In this document: positions 8,841 to 16,101 of the stretch, one piece after another
Numbering within the stretch: the stretch's first letter is position 1
How the letters are laid out: each line of letters starts with the position of its first letter
Translations under genes and position numbers: made by a program
Source: Chloroflexota bacterium
GTDB lineage: Bacteria > Chloroflexota > Dehalococcoidia > SZUA-161
Length of the DNA: 22,316 nucleotides
Direction: 5' to 3'
Assembly: GCA_030668425.1 (NCBI GenBank)
Contig: DAOUTY010000002.1
Location: forward strand, 1 to 22,316
The notes under the pieces: generated by a model
Databases searched by the model: none
Seen by the model: the letters and a program-made list of their open reading frames with translations, nothing else
Told to the model about the DNA's origin: nothing

Positions 8841-8975
8841 CTTCAGCGAGTGTCTTGAAATACAGGGGGGAGTCACCTTAAAGTGTTTTGCCCAAGAGAA
8901 GGGGGGCAGAGTATCAGTCAGTCCCACTCACAATAAACGCATATACAGTTCTGTTGCGCACCAGTACCCACTATC

Positions 8976-9066
8976 AGGCATAGGTGCCAGCAAGCACCTT
9001 GAGCCCTAAGGCTGCCCGACTGTGACTCTATTATAAACCCTTGGTGCTCCTGATGCCTCTGTTTTT
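8976..9066 (+). other. Candidate structured RNA or attenuator-like element upstream of nadA
   Basis: AGGTGC (8982-8987) and GCACCT (8994-8999) form a perfect 6-bp hairpin with the 6-base loop CAGCAA. A second small hairpin AGCC-CTAA-GGCT follows at 9002-9013. AGGCAT (8976-8981) can pair with ATGCCT (9053-9058), enclosing both hairpins, and TTTTT follows at 9062-9066. The outer pairing can be extended with bases that otherwise form the first hairpin, so two exclusive folds are possible. No known riboswitch class is recognised, and a promoter upstream of it on this strand is not evident. Confidence 0.22.
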
Positions 9067-9179
9067 AGCTCACTTTCACTTTTTCGTAAGCCGAGCCCAT
9101 GTCGCGTTGACGAGGAATACCAAATCCAGACCTCCTACCGCGGGGCATTGCCCTGACTAGTCATCGACGATTCCTTGCG

Positions 9180-9208
9180 TTGACACTAGCTATGCATTTG
9201 ATTAAGCT
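9180..9208 (+). promoter_or_regulatory. Probable promoter of nadABC
   Basis: A perfect -35 hexamer TTGACA (9180-9185) is followed after 17 bases by a weak -10, TAAGCT (9203-9208). Transcription would start near 9215, immediately before the AGGAGG ribosome binding site at 9219-9224, leaving a very short leader. A better -10-like hexamer, TATCAT (9208-9213), is 22 bases from the -35 and so is badly spaced. Confidence 0.42.
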
Positions 9209-9235
9209 ATCATTACCCAGGAGGTTGAAAAAGCG

Positions 9236-10156
9236 TTGGCAATGGTGCTCTCTGAAGGTAAGCTATGGTTGAGAATAATCGAGTTAAAAAAGGAACTCGA
9301 TGCTGTCATCATGGCACATAACTATCAGCGCCCGGAGGTTCAAGACATTGCTGATGTTACAGGTGATTCCTTGGAACTGGCACGCGAGGCAACCCAGCTT
9401 GATGCCAGGGTTGTGGTTTTGTGTGGGGTGCGGTTCATGGCCGAAAGCGCTGCTATCCTGAATCCTTCCCGCACCGTACTTCTTTCGGAAGGTACCGCGG
9501 GCTGCCCTATGGCGGATATGATAAATATCGATAACCTGCGTCAATGGAAGAGCAGGTATCCCAATGCTACGGTTGTCTGCTACGTGAATTCCTCCGCAGA
9601 AGTCAAGGCCGAGAGCGACTATTGCTGTACCTCAGCCAATGCGCTGAAGGTCATTGAGGCAGTGCCAAACGATGAGATATTGTTCATACCCGATAGGAAC
9701 CTGGGCCATTATGTATCTACCAAAACGGATAAACGAATAATCTTGTATCCTGGCTACTGCAACACCCATCATCGTCTTACGATGAAGCATGTCATGAGGG
9801 CCAAGCAGGAGTATCCTGACGCCGTTGTCCTGGTACATCCTGAGTGCAGGGCGGAGGTTATTGCACTCGCTGATGCCGCGCTCAGCACGTCGCAGATGAT
9901 ACAGTACGTCAAAGATAGTTCTGCAAAGACCTTTCTTATCGGCACCGAGGAGGGGTTGGTTTACGGCATGCAGAAAGATAATAAGGACAAGACCTTCCAT
10001 GCAATCTCGAAGGTCCTTATATGTCCTGACATGAAGAAAACTACATTGGAGAAGATTGCTGAAACAATGGAATTCAGGAAAAACGTAGTTGTTATTCCGG
10101 AGGAAATTAGATTGAGGGCGAAACGCGCTCTGGATCGAATGCTAGCCATAGCCTGA
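9236..10156 (+). CDS. nadA: Quinolinate synthase NadA
   Basis: A 306-residue protein that condenses iminoaspartate with dihydroxyacetone phosphate to quinolinate, using a [4Fe-4S] cluster. The three expected cluster ligands are C90 ('GCPMADM'), C175 ('GYCNTHH') and C263 ('CPDMKKT'), with spacings of 85 and 88 residues, close to those of short NadA enzymes. Other family motifs are 'MAHNYQRPEVQD', 'CGVRFMAESA' and 'HPEC'. The length matches the short form of the family. The start is TTG at 9236, 11 bases after AGGAGG; an in-frame ATG at 9242 is 17 bases away and less likely. It is first in a nadA-nadB-nadC operon, with only 6 bases to the nadB frame. Confidence 0.97.
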   Translation: MAMVLSEGKLWLRIIELKKELDAVIMAHNYQRPEVQDIADVTGDSLELAREATQLDARVVVLCGVRFMAESAAILNPSRTVLLSEGTAGCPMADMINIDNLRQWKSRYPNATVVCYVNSSAEVKAESDYCCTSANALKVIEAVPNDEILFIPDRNLGHYVSTKTDKRIILYPGYCNTHHRLTMKHVMRAKQEYPDAVVLVHPECRAEVIALADAALSTSQMIQYVKDSSAKTFLIGTEEGLVYGMQKDNKDKTFHAISKVLICPDMKKTTLEKIAETMEFRKNVVVIPEEIRLRAKRALDRMLAIA

Positions 10157-10162
10157 TTTGAG

Positions 10163-11716
10163 ATGGGCGGAATTATGAGTGAATATGACTACATAATCAT
10201 AGGCAGCGGGATAGCAGGATTGTACGACGCTCTTATGGCTCAGGAGTTGGGCAGCGTTCTCATAATTACAAAAGGTAGTATAGATGAATGCAACACGAGA
10301 TATGCTCAGGGTGGTATCGCTGCAGCCATAAGCAGCCTTGATTCGCCTGAACTTCACATGCAGGATACGATATCTGCTGGTGCCGGCCTGTGTGATCCAG
10401 AGGCCGTGCGGATTCTTACCGAAGAAGCTGCCGATCGTATTGCTGACCTCGTTAAGTTCGGAGTTCCCTTTGACACGGTTAACGGTGAAATCGCTTTGAC
10501 CAAAGAAGCTGCTCATAGTATCCCTCGCATTTTGCACGCTGGCGGCGATGCTACTGGTGAGCGTATTGAAGTTACCTTGAGCAACGCGGCTCGTTCGTCC
10601 AAGAGGATCACTATTCTCGAATATTGCCTTGCTATAGAAATTCTTGTCCTAGAAGGTGGAGTGTACGGAGTCACCGCCCTGGATTTGCATTCAGGGTCTT
10701 TAGAGAAGTTTGGCTGCCGTTTCGTGATACTGGCTACAGGGGGAGTGGGGCGGCTGTTTAAAATTACCACTAACCCAGATGTCGCTACCGGTGATGGCAT
10801 AGCTTTGGCGTACGAGGCTGGCGCTGAGATTACAGATATGGAATTCTTCCAGTTCCATCCTACAGCGCTGCGTTTGCCTGGAGTGCCGTTGTTTCTTATT
10901 TCCGAGGCTGTTAGAGGAGAGGGTGGAATACTGCGCAATGCAGATGGGGAACAATTCATGCTCAACTACACGAGTGAAGGTGACTTGGCTCCCAGGGATG
11001 TCGTGGCGCGCAGCATTGTCAGTGAGATGAAGAGGACTGGAACTGACCGCGTGTATTTGGACGTTACCCATATGCAAGCGCGTATTGTCTCTGCCCGCTT
11101 CCCTCAGATATACCGGTTTTGCCTGGACCATGATCTTGATATCACGTCGTCTATGATTCCCGTGGCTCCTGCTGCTCACTACATAATGGGTGGGGTGAGG
11201 GCAAATTACTGGGGGGAAACCAACATTTCCGGTTTGTTCGCGAGTGGCGAGGTGGCATGTACCGGGGTGCATGGCGCGAACCGTCTGGCCTCTAATTCCC
11301 TGTTGGAGGTTCTGGTCTTCGGCAAGAGGATTGTGGAAAGATCAAAAAGGGCGGCAAACGCGGCTATCAGTGCAGGAGAGGAAGCCTTTAGTCTCAAAGA
11401 GCGAGATTGGGATTCCAGTAGTCCCTCTGTTCTGAGTTTGACTGCTCTGCAGGCATTGCTATGGGAAAATGCAGGGATCATGCGCTCTAGGGAGGGATTG
11501 CAGAAAGCAGTTAACACCCTTGCTGCTTGGGAGAAGGAACTCGTGATACCTACGGACCGACCATCATACGAACTGGCTAATATGGTGCTGGTGGGTCGGT
11601 TTATGACAGAAGCGGCTTTGATGCGGGAGGAGAGTCGAGGGGCTCACTTCCGATCCGATTTCCCTGAGCCGTCGGATGCCTGGCTCAGACATATAGTGTA
11701 CAGGAAAGAACCTTAG
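10163..11716 (+). CDS. nadB: L-aspartate oxidase NadB
   Basis: A 517-residue flavoprotein of the succinate dehydrogenase/fumarate reductase flavoprotein family, converting L-aspartate to iminoaspartate for NadA. The N-terminal dinucleotide fold is 'IIGSGIAGL' near residues 12-20. Other conserved segments are 'TRYAQGGIAAA', 'HAGGDATGERIE', 'FQFHPTAL', 'EAVRGEGG' and the C-terminal FAD region 'GEVACTGVHGANRLASNSL'. In an anaerobe the electron acceptor is likely to be fumarate or another oxidant and not oxygen, which is inference. Translation may start at the first ATG (10163) or at the ATG at 10175, which follows GGGCGGA closely and gives the more typical N-terminus. It is second in the nad operon, 24 bases before nadC. 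Confidence 0.97.
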   Translation: MGGIMSEYDYIIIGSGIAGLYDALMAQELGSVLIITKGSIDECNTRYAQGGIAAAISSLDSPELHMQDTISAGAGLCDPEAVRILTEEAADRIADLVKFGVPFDTVNGEIALTKEAAHSIPRILHAGGDATGERIEVTLSNAARSSKRITILEYCLAIEILVLEGGVYGVTALDLHSGSLEKFGCRFVILATGGVGRLFKITTNPDVATGDGIALAYEAGAEITDMEFFQFHPTALRLPGVPLFLISEAVRGEGGILRNADGEQFMLNYTSEGDLAPRDVVARSIVSEMKRTGTDRVYLDVTHMQARIVSARFPQIYRFCLDHDLDITSSMIPVAPAAHYIMGGVRANYWGETNISGLFASGEVACTGVHGANRLASNSLLEVLVFGKRIVERSKRAANAAISAGEEAFSLKERDWDSSSPSVLSLTALQALLWENAGIMRSREGLQKAVNTLAAWEKELVIPTDRPSYELANMVLVGRFMTEAALMREESRGAHFRSDFPEPSDAWLRHIVYRKEP

Positions 11717-11740
11717 GCTAGCGGGAGAGGGAAAAGCCTA

Positions 11741-12595
11741 GTGGATGCCTTGTGGGGAGAACAGTTTAAGCAGGTGGTAGACAGCGCTCTGGCGGAGGAC
11801 CTGGGCTGGGGGGATGTTACTACCCAGGCTCTGATAACGGCAGATGAGGTCGCGACGGCATATCTGGTGGCAAAAGGCGATGGCGTTTTGGCTGGGCTGA
11901 GTGTAGCGACTGCTGTGTTTCACAGGGTGGATTCCGCGCTGAAAGTCGAGGAGCTGGTCAGTGATGGTAGCACGGTGCATCTTGGAGATAGGCTGGCTGT
12001 TATCAAGGGACTGGTGGCAAGCATCCTTGGGGCGGAGAGGGTAGCCTTAAATTTTCTTCAGAGACTGAGTGGTATTGCTACTGAGACAGCAAAGTATGTA
12101 GAAGCTGTCTCAGGGACAAAAGCGCTTATTACAGATACACGCAAGACAACCCCCGGATTGAGAATTCTGGAGAAGTACGCGGTGCGTGTTGGTGGGGGGC
12201 ACAATCACCGCCAGAATCTGGGTGACGGCATTTTGATCAAGGATAATCACCTGGTGGTTCTTCAGTCTCGTGGGGAGGGGATCGGGGAGGCGATAAGAAA
12301 AGCTCGCCAGCAGACGCCTCATACCCCGAAGGTCGAAATCGAGGTTGAATCTGTAGAGCAGGCCCGGGAGGCGCTCTCAGCGGGTGCGGACATAATTATG
12401 CTGGATAACATGAATTTGGATGATATGAAACTGGTTGTGGGATTAGCTCAGGGACGAGCGTTGATCGAAGCATCGGGTGGAATTACTCTGGACAACGTGC
12501 GTGCTGTTGCTGAAACTGGAGTCGACCTTATATCAATAGGAGCGCTTACCCATTCGGTAAAAGCACTGGATATAAGCCTCGAACTGGAAATGTGA
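11741..12595 (+). CDS. nadC: Nicotinate-nucleotide pyrophosphorylase (carboxylating) NadC
   Basis: A 284-residue type II phosphoribosyltransferase that converts quinolinate and PRPP to nicotinate mononucleotide, CO2 and pyrophosphate. Motifs include 'EDLGWGDVTT' near the N-terminus, 'NFLQRLSGIAT', the substrate-binding 'TDTRKTTPGLR', 'GGGHNHRQNLGDG', 'IKDNH' and the barrel strands 'IEVEVES', 'IIMLDNM', 'IEASGGI' and 'ISIGALTHS'. The length is normal. The start is GTG at 11741, preceded by a purine-rich GGGAGAGGG about 9 bases upstream. It is the third and last gene of the operon and completes the aspartate-to-NaMN route. It converges on larE with a 40-base gap in which I see no clear terminator. 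Confidence 0.97.
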   Translation: MDALWGEQFKQVVDSALAEDLGWGDVTTQALITADEVATAYLVAKGDGVLAGLSVATAVFHRVDSALKVEELVSDGSTVHLGDRLAVIKGLVASILGAERVALNFLQRLSGIATETAKYVEAVSGTKALITDTRKTTPGLRILEKYAVRVGGGHNHRQNLGDGILIKDNHLVVLQSRGEGIGEAIRKARQQTPHTPKVEIEVESVEQAREALSAGADIIMLDNMNLDDMKLVVGLAQGRALIEASGGITLDNVRAVAETGVDLISIGALTHSVKALDISLELEM

Positions 12596-12635
12596 AGAAG
12601 AGGTTAAGGTTCATCTGGCTATTCCTCATTCTTTC

Positions 12636-13469
12636 CTACTTACTGTGGTATTCCTGATCGAAGCTCCCGGACCTGTATCCTTCCAAGTCGAGAGTCACAA
12701 AAGTATACCCAAGTTGCTTGAGGCTCTGAGAGATGTAGTGCGATAGTGTGGAATTAGACAACAGGTCTATTTCGCCTTTGCCAAACTCAATGCGTGCCAG
12801 GTTGCCGTGATCTCTGACCCGTAACACCTTCGCACCTGTTAAGGTGCGGATGCACTCTTCGGCTTGCTCAATCCTCTCAATCTTTGCCAGTTCAATAGGT
12901 TGCCCGTACGGAATTCTTGTTGCCAGGCAAGGGCTTGCCGGTTTGGAGGCTGTCGGAAGTTTCATCAAACCTGCCATCTTGCGGGTGTCCTCTTTGGATA
13001 ATCCTGCCTCCAATAGCGGGCTGTATACGTCCAGTTCTTCTGCCGCTTTGAGTCCTGGCCTGTATTCGTTCAGATCCGATACGTTTGTGCCATCGGACAC
13101 TGTGTCAAAGTCATTCTCAACTGCCGTTGCCCTTAATTGTTCGAATCTGAACCTCTTGCACAAGTAACACCGGTTGGGCGGGTTGGCGCTGAAGCCTGGA
13201 ATATCAAGTTCATTAAGTTCCAATATCGTAAGTTTTATGCCGATTTCGCTAGCTACCCTTTTTGCGTCTTCCAAATCTCCCGATGGCACTAGAGGAGAAT
13301 CAATGGTGATAGCCTGTGCCTTTTGCCCTAGAGCCCTGTGGGCCAGTGCTGCCACAAGTGAACTATCAACACCACCCGAGAGAGCCACGATTAGGCTGCG
13401 CCTTTGCCTGAGGGTTTCCACAAGATCATCTATCTTGTCCTTATACAGTTTATTGCTGGCATTACTCAT
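12636..13469 (-). CDS. larE: Nickel-pincer cofactor sulfur transferase LarE
   Basis: A 277-residue PP-loop ATPase ('SGGVDSS', residues 31-37) that activates the pyridinium biscarboxylate mononucleotide by adenylylation and inserts sulfur to form thiocarboxylates, the second step of nickel-pincer nucleotide synthesis. Three cysteines stand out: C101 and C104 in 'RCYLCKR' and C181 in 'SPCLATRIPYG'. Single-Cys LarE enzymes sacrifice their cysteine sulfur, whereas three-Cys homologues carry a [4Fe-4S] cluster and can act catalytically; this protein fits the second class. Other ExsB/LarE-family landmarks are 'DGTNVSDLNEYRPGLKAA' and 'SPLLEAGLSK'. It lies 10 bases downstream of larC on the same strand, consistent with a larC-larE operon. 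Confidence 0.93.
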   Translation of the reverse strand: MSNASNKLYKDKIDDLVETLRQRRSLIVALSGGVDSSLVAALAHRALGQKAQAITIDSPLVPSGDLEDAKRVASEIGIKLTILELNELDIPGFSANPPNRCYLCKRFRFEQLRATAVENDFDTVSDGTNVSDLNEYRPGLKAAEELDVYSPLLEAGLSKEDTRKMAGLMKLPTASKPASPCLATRIPYGQPIELAKIERIEQAEECIRTLTGAKVLRVRDHGNLARIEFGKGEIDLLSNSTLSHYISQSLKQLGYTFVTLDLEGYRSGSFDQEYHSK

Positions 13470-13479
13470 AAGTTCAGCG

Positions 13480-14733
13480 TTAGTCCAAGGATTCTGCTGC
13501 CGTTCTCTTCACAAATTCCTCGATTTCCCTCAGCGGCTTGCCTGTTTGATCAGAGAGGCTCTTGACGTCATCGTATTCCGGCTTTATTTGAACAATCTGG
13601 CCACTGGTGCTTTTAGCCACTTTCACCCTGACAACGCCTTTAGTGTCTCCCACTATCACCTCGACAGGAACAGATTCTCGAGCGAGGATGCGTCTTTCGC
13701 AGCTATGTATTCTTACACCTAACGTGCCTGTCTCCTCTATCAGGACTTTGCATACGCGCTCCAGGCTCACCCTGTCTACGATTATTTCGATGAGGTGTCC
13801 CGGCCTGCCTTTCTTGGCCAATGTTGGGATTGCGGTTACATCCTTAACGCCCTCCTGCAGCAGCTTTTGCATGACATGCCCGATTAGCTCTCCGGTAACG
13901 TCATCGAGGTTTGTCTCAATCACGCATACTTCATCTCTTGACAGTCCGAAGTCGCAGGGTTCTCCGAGGGTAACCCGGAGAACATTCGGCATCTCCGCAA
14001 ATTCCCTTGTTCCTGCCCCGTAGCCGACGCCGGTTGGCCTCATCGGTGGATAGAATCTGATTGATTCAGATGCCAGATTTGTCAAGAGCGAAACCCCGGT
14101 GGGGGTAGCCAGTTCGGCTTCGATTGGTCCGCCGATTGTGAGAAAGCCTTTGGAACGCAATATCTCCAGGGTGGCTGGTGCCGGAGACGAAACTGTGCCA
14201 TGCGAGAACTGGTATAGACCGCCCCCGACGGCGACGGGAGTTGAATATGTGATGGTATCGTTGAAGATCCCTAAATCATCCAGAGCTGTGGCAGTGCCGA
14301 TTACATCAGCCAGAGTATCGGCTGATGCTGTTTCGTGCAGTTCAACCTCTTGTATGCTTTGACCGTGAATTACTGCCTCAGCGGAAACAAGCGTGTTGAT
14401 AGAACTCAAGGCAAACTCCTTGGCGTACTCTGAAATCTGCAACCTTTGCAGGCATGCAGACGTTGCATCCAGAAGATCGGCAGCTGTTCTGTGGACAATC
14501 TCCTCCTCAACATTGACGTTGATTTTCTTAGATCGAATTCCCCGCCTGACAGTGTCCGTTACTGTTATCTCCAAGCCGTTGCATCCTCGCAGGATGTGCC
14601 CGGGAGTTTTCATCGCCTCTATTACCTTTGTGTGATTTGCTCCGAGATCGAGTAAGGCAGCGACCATCATGTCCCCGGCCACCCCGGCCATTTGGGGGTC
14701 GACAACCAGGATGCGTTTGGTATCGGTCGGCAT
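13480..14733 (-). CDS. larC: Nickel-pincer cofactor nickel-insertion protein LarC
   Basis: A 417-residue protein of the LarC family (DUF111), the CTP-dependent nickel insertase that completes the nickel-pincer nucleotide. It shows the N-terminal 'DPQMAGVAGDM' (residues 12-22), 'VELHETASADTLADV', 'HGTVSSPAPAT', 'ELATPTGVSLL' and the C-terminal 'ETNLDDVTGELIGHVM', 'PTLAKKGRPGHL' and 'TGTLGVR'. In Lactiplantibacillus plantarum larC is split and joined by programmed frameshifting; here it is one continuous frame. The ATG follows GAGGAG by 6 bases. It is transcribed with larE and is divergent from larB, with 89 bases between the start codons. Confidence 0.95.
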   Translation of the reverse strand: MPTDTKRILVVDPQMAGVAGDMMVAALLDLGANHTKVIEAMKTPGHILRGCNGLEITVTDTVRRGIRSKKINVNVEEEIVHRTAADLLDATSACLQRLQISEYAKEFALSSINTLVSAEAVIHGQSIQEVELHETASADTLADVIGTATALDDLGIFNDTITYSTPVAVGGGLYQFSHGTVSSPAPATLEILRSKGFLTIGGPIEAELATPTGVSLLTNLASESIRFYPPMRPTGVGYGAGTREFAEMPNVLRVTLGEPCDFGLSRDEVCVIETNLDDVTGELIGHVMQKLLQEGVKDVTAIPTLAKKGRPGHLIEIIVDRVSLERVCKVLIEETGTLGVRIHSCERRILARESVPVEVIVGDTKGVVRVKVAKSTSGQIVQIKPEYDDVKSLSDQTGKPLREIEEFVKRTAAESLD

Positions 14734-14764
14734 TTGGGCTCCTCTTTTATTCCTACGTAAAGCC

Positions 14765-14774
14765 TAGTATACTA
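14765..14774. promoter_or_regulatory. Palindromic -10-like element in the larC/larB divergent region
   Basis: TAGTATACTA is a perfect 10-bp palindrome. It contains TATACT, a 5-of-6 match to the -10 consensus, on both strands, about midway between the larC and larB starts. A nearby TTGCA-N2-TGCAA inverted repeat lies at about 14776-14787. No strong -35 hexamer is visible for either direction, so the role as a shared promoter or operator is inferred from position and symmetry. Confidence 0.3.
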
Positions 14775-14822
14775 CTTGCACATGCAACATGCTATGCAAT
14801 CGTGGGTAGCAGGAGGCTTCCT

Positions 14823-15623
14823 TTGTTGAGAGAAGTGCTTGAGAAGCTGGCAAGTGGTGATATATCCTTGGATGAGGCTGAGAAGACGCTCAAGCTGTTA
14901 GCTGTGGAGGAGGTGGGCGATCTGGCCAGGCTGGATATTGGACGAGAGATCAGACATGGCATCCCCGAAGTAATCATTGCAGAAGGGAAAAGCCCGCCGG
15001 ATGTGGCCGAAATTGCCGCTAAGGCGCTTGCCCAAAAGATGCGGGTGATCATAAGTCGAGCTACTGAGAAACATATGAAGGCTCTCAAGCCCGTGATAAC
15101 GGAGGGTGAGTTTCTGCACGAAAGCAAACCTGGTGGAACAGAGGTGATTAAGAGCAGGGATTTCTCGCCACGTGCTACCGGAGGGAGGGTAGGAATAGTC
15201 ACTGCTGGTACTTCTGACATCCCCGTCGCTGAAGAAGCTAAGGTGATGGCGTTGGAGATGGGGTGTGAGGTCACAACGGCGTATGATGTGGGGGCAGCAG
15301 GAGTCCACCGGCTGTTTCCTCCTCTAAAAAAGATGATCATAGCAGACGTTGATGTGATTGTTGTGGTGGCTGGCAGGGAGGGGGCATTGCCCACCTTGTT
15401 AGCTGGCATGGTTGATGTTCCATTAATAGCAGTTCCAACTTCCTTTGGCTATGGGTTAGGCGGGAAGGGAGTTGGTGCTCTAATGGCTATGTTGCAATCT
15501 TGTTCTCTGGGATTAGCGGTGGTCAATATTGATGGTGGAATTCCGGCAGGGGCTGTAGCGGCCTTAATTGCAAATCGTGCGGCAAGATTCAGGGCAAGCG
15601 CCGGAGACAATCGTGGCAAATAG
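14823..15623 (+). CDS. larB: Nickel-pincer cofactor biosynthesis protein LarB
   Basis: A 266-residue LarB, which carboxylates the pyridinium ring of NaAD and hydrolyses its phosphoanhydride to give pyridinium-3,5-biscarboxylate mononucleotide, the first step of nickel-pincer synthesis. The C-terminal half is PurE-like: 'GIVTAGTSDIPVAEEA', 'VTTAYDVGAAGVHRLF', 'VVAGREGALP', 'VPTSFGYG' and 'NIDGGIPAG'. The N-terminal half carries a short helical segment followed by 'RLDIGREIRHGIPEVI'. The frame is open far upstream into larC sequence, but a strong AGGAGG at 14811-14816 selects TTG at 14823 (6 bases away), with TTG at 14826 as alternative. Both give the family's usual N-terminus. It converges on dtd with a 16-base gap. 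Confidence 0.94.
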   Translation: MLREVLEKLASGDISLDEAEKTLKLLAVEEVGDLARLDIGREIRHGIPEVIIAEGKSPPDVAEIAAKALAQKMRVIISRATEKHMKALKPVITEGEFLHESKPGGTEVIKSRDFSPRATGGRVGIVTAGTSDIPVAEEAKVMALEMGCEVTTAYDVGAAGVHRLFPPLKKMIIADVDVIVVVAGREGALPTLLAGMVDVPLIAVPTSFGYGLGGKGVGALMAMLQSCSLGLAVVNIDGGIPAGAVAALIANRAARFRASAGDNRGK

Positions 15624-15639
15624 AGGCCTGGACTCGAAG

Positions 15640-16101
15640 CTAATGCCTTGGTTTCAGACGTTCTTCGCTGTCGATGAAAATGGTGACGGGCCCGTCGTTA
15701 TGAATCTCGACCAGCATATATTGTTGGAAGCGACCTGTATCAACCCTCAGCCCGGCAGTGCACAGGAACTGAACGAATGTATCCACTAGAGGCTCAGCCT
15801 CCTCGGGTGGGGCAGCGTCAGTAAAGCTGGGACGGCGTCCTTTGCGAGTGCTAGCAAAGAGGGTAAACTGACTTACTACCAATACCTCGCCACCGATATC
15901 CAGTATTGAGAGGTTGAATTTTCCTGACTCGTCGGCGAAAACACGTAGGTTAGCTATCTTCTCTGCTAGGTAGCGGGCATCGACATCTGAGTCGCCTCTA
16001 CCCACACCAATAAATACTACAAAGCCTTGTTTGATGGCAGCAATGACTTGCCCTTCGACACTAACCGATGCTTGGGAGACTCGTTGGCTAAGAGCTCTCA
16101 A
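15640..16101 (-). CDS. dtd: D-aminoacyl-tRNA deacylase Dtd
   Basis: A 153-residue deacylase that hydrolyses D-amino acids from mischarged tRNA and so protects translation. It has both family motifs: 'SQFTL' at residues 77-81 and 'NDGPVT' at 135-140, whose Gly-Pro gives chiral selectivity. The N-terminus 'MRALSQRVSQASV' matches the family consensus closely. The start is TTG (complement of 16099-16101); it overlaps the TGA of the upstream zinc-ribbon gene as TTGA, so translation is probably coupled. The length is typical of bacterial Dtd. Through its neighbour it probably falls under the CIRCE-containing promoter at 16472-16536. Confidence 0.96.
   Translation of the reverse strand: MRALSQRVSQASVSVEGQVIAAIKQGFVVFIGVGRGDSDVDARYLAEKIANLRVFADESGKFNLSILDIGGEVLVVSQFTLFASTRKGRRPSFTDAAPPEEAEPLVDTFVQFLCTAGLRVDTGRFQQYMLVEIHNDGPVTIFIDSEERLKPRH

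Larger units (their letters stand above)
8823..9235. other. Long divergent intergenic region between the HAD gene and nadA
   Basis: About 410 bases without a convincing reading frame. At the left end is the -10-like element of the HAD gene. The middle (8976-9066) holds inverted repeats described separately. The right end holds the nadA promoter candidate and a strong AGGAGG at 9219-9224. I see no tRNA-like, SRP-like or RNase P-like signature and no insertion-sequence ends. Confidence 0.6.

Noticed and set aside
8880..9066. SRP RNA, 6S RNA, RNase P RNA or tmRNA in the intergenic region
   Set aside because: None of the conserved core sequences that I can recall for SRP RNA, RNase P RNA or tmRNA are visible on either strand. 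6S RNA has little sequence conservation and cannot be excluded by eye, but I see no long closed stem with a central bubble.
13174..14023. Plus-strand frames of 182 and 138 residues across larE and larC
   Set aside because: They are antisense shadows of larE and larC, Ser/Thr-rich as expected of such frames, and have no recognisable domain.
13480..14733. Programmed frameshift in larC, as known from Lactiplantibacillus
   Set aside because: The frame is continuous through both halves of the protein with no need for recoding.
14628..14822. Upstream extension of the larB reading frame by 65 residues into larC sequence
   Set aside because: The extension overlaps larC on the other strand, is unlike LarB N-termini, and AGGAGG at 14811-14816 clearly serves the TTG at 14823.
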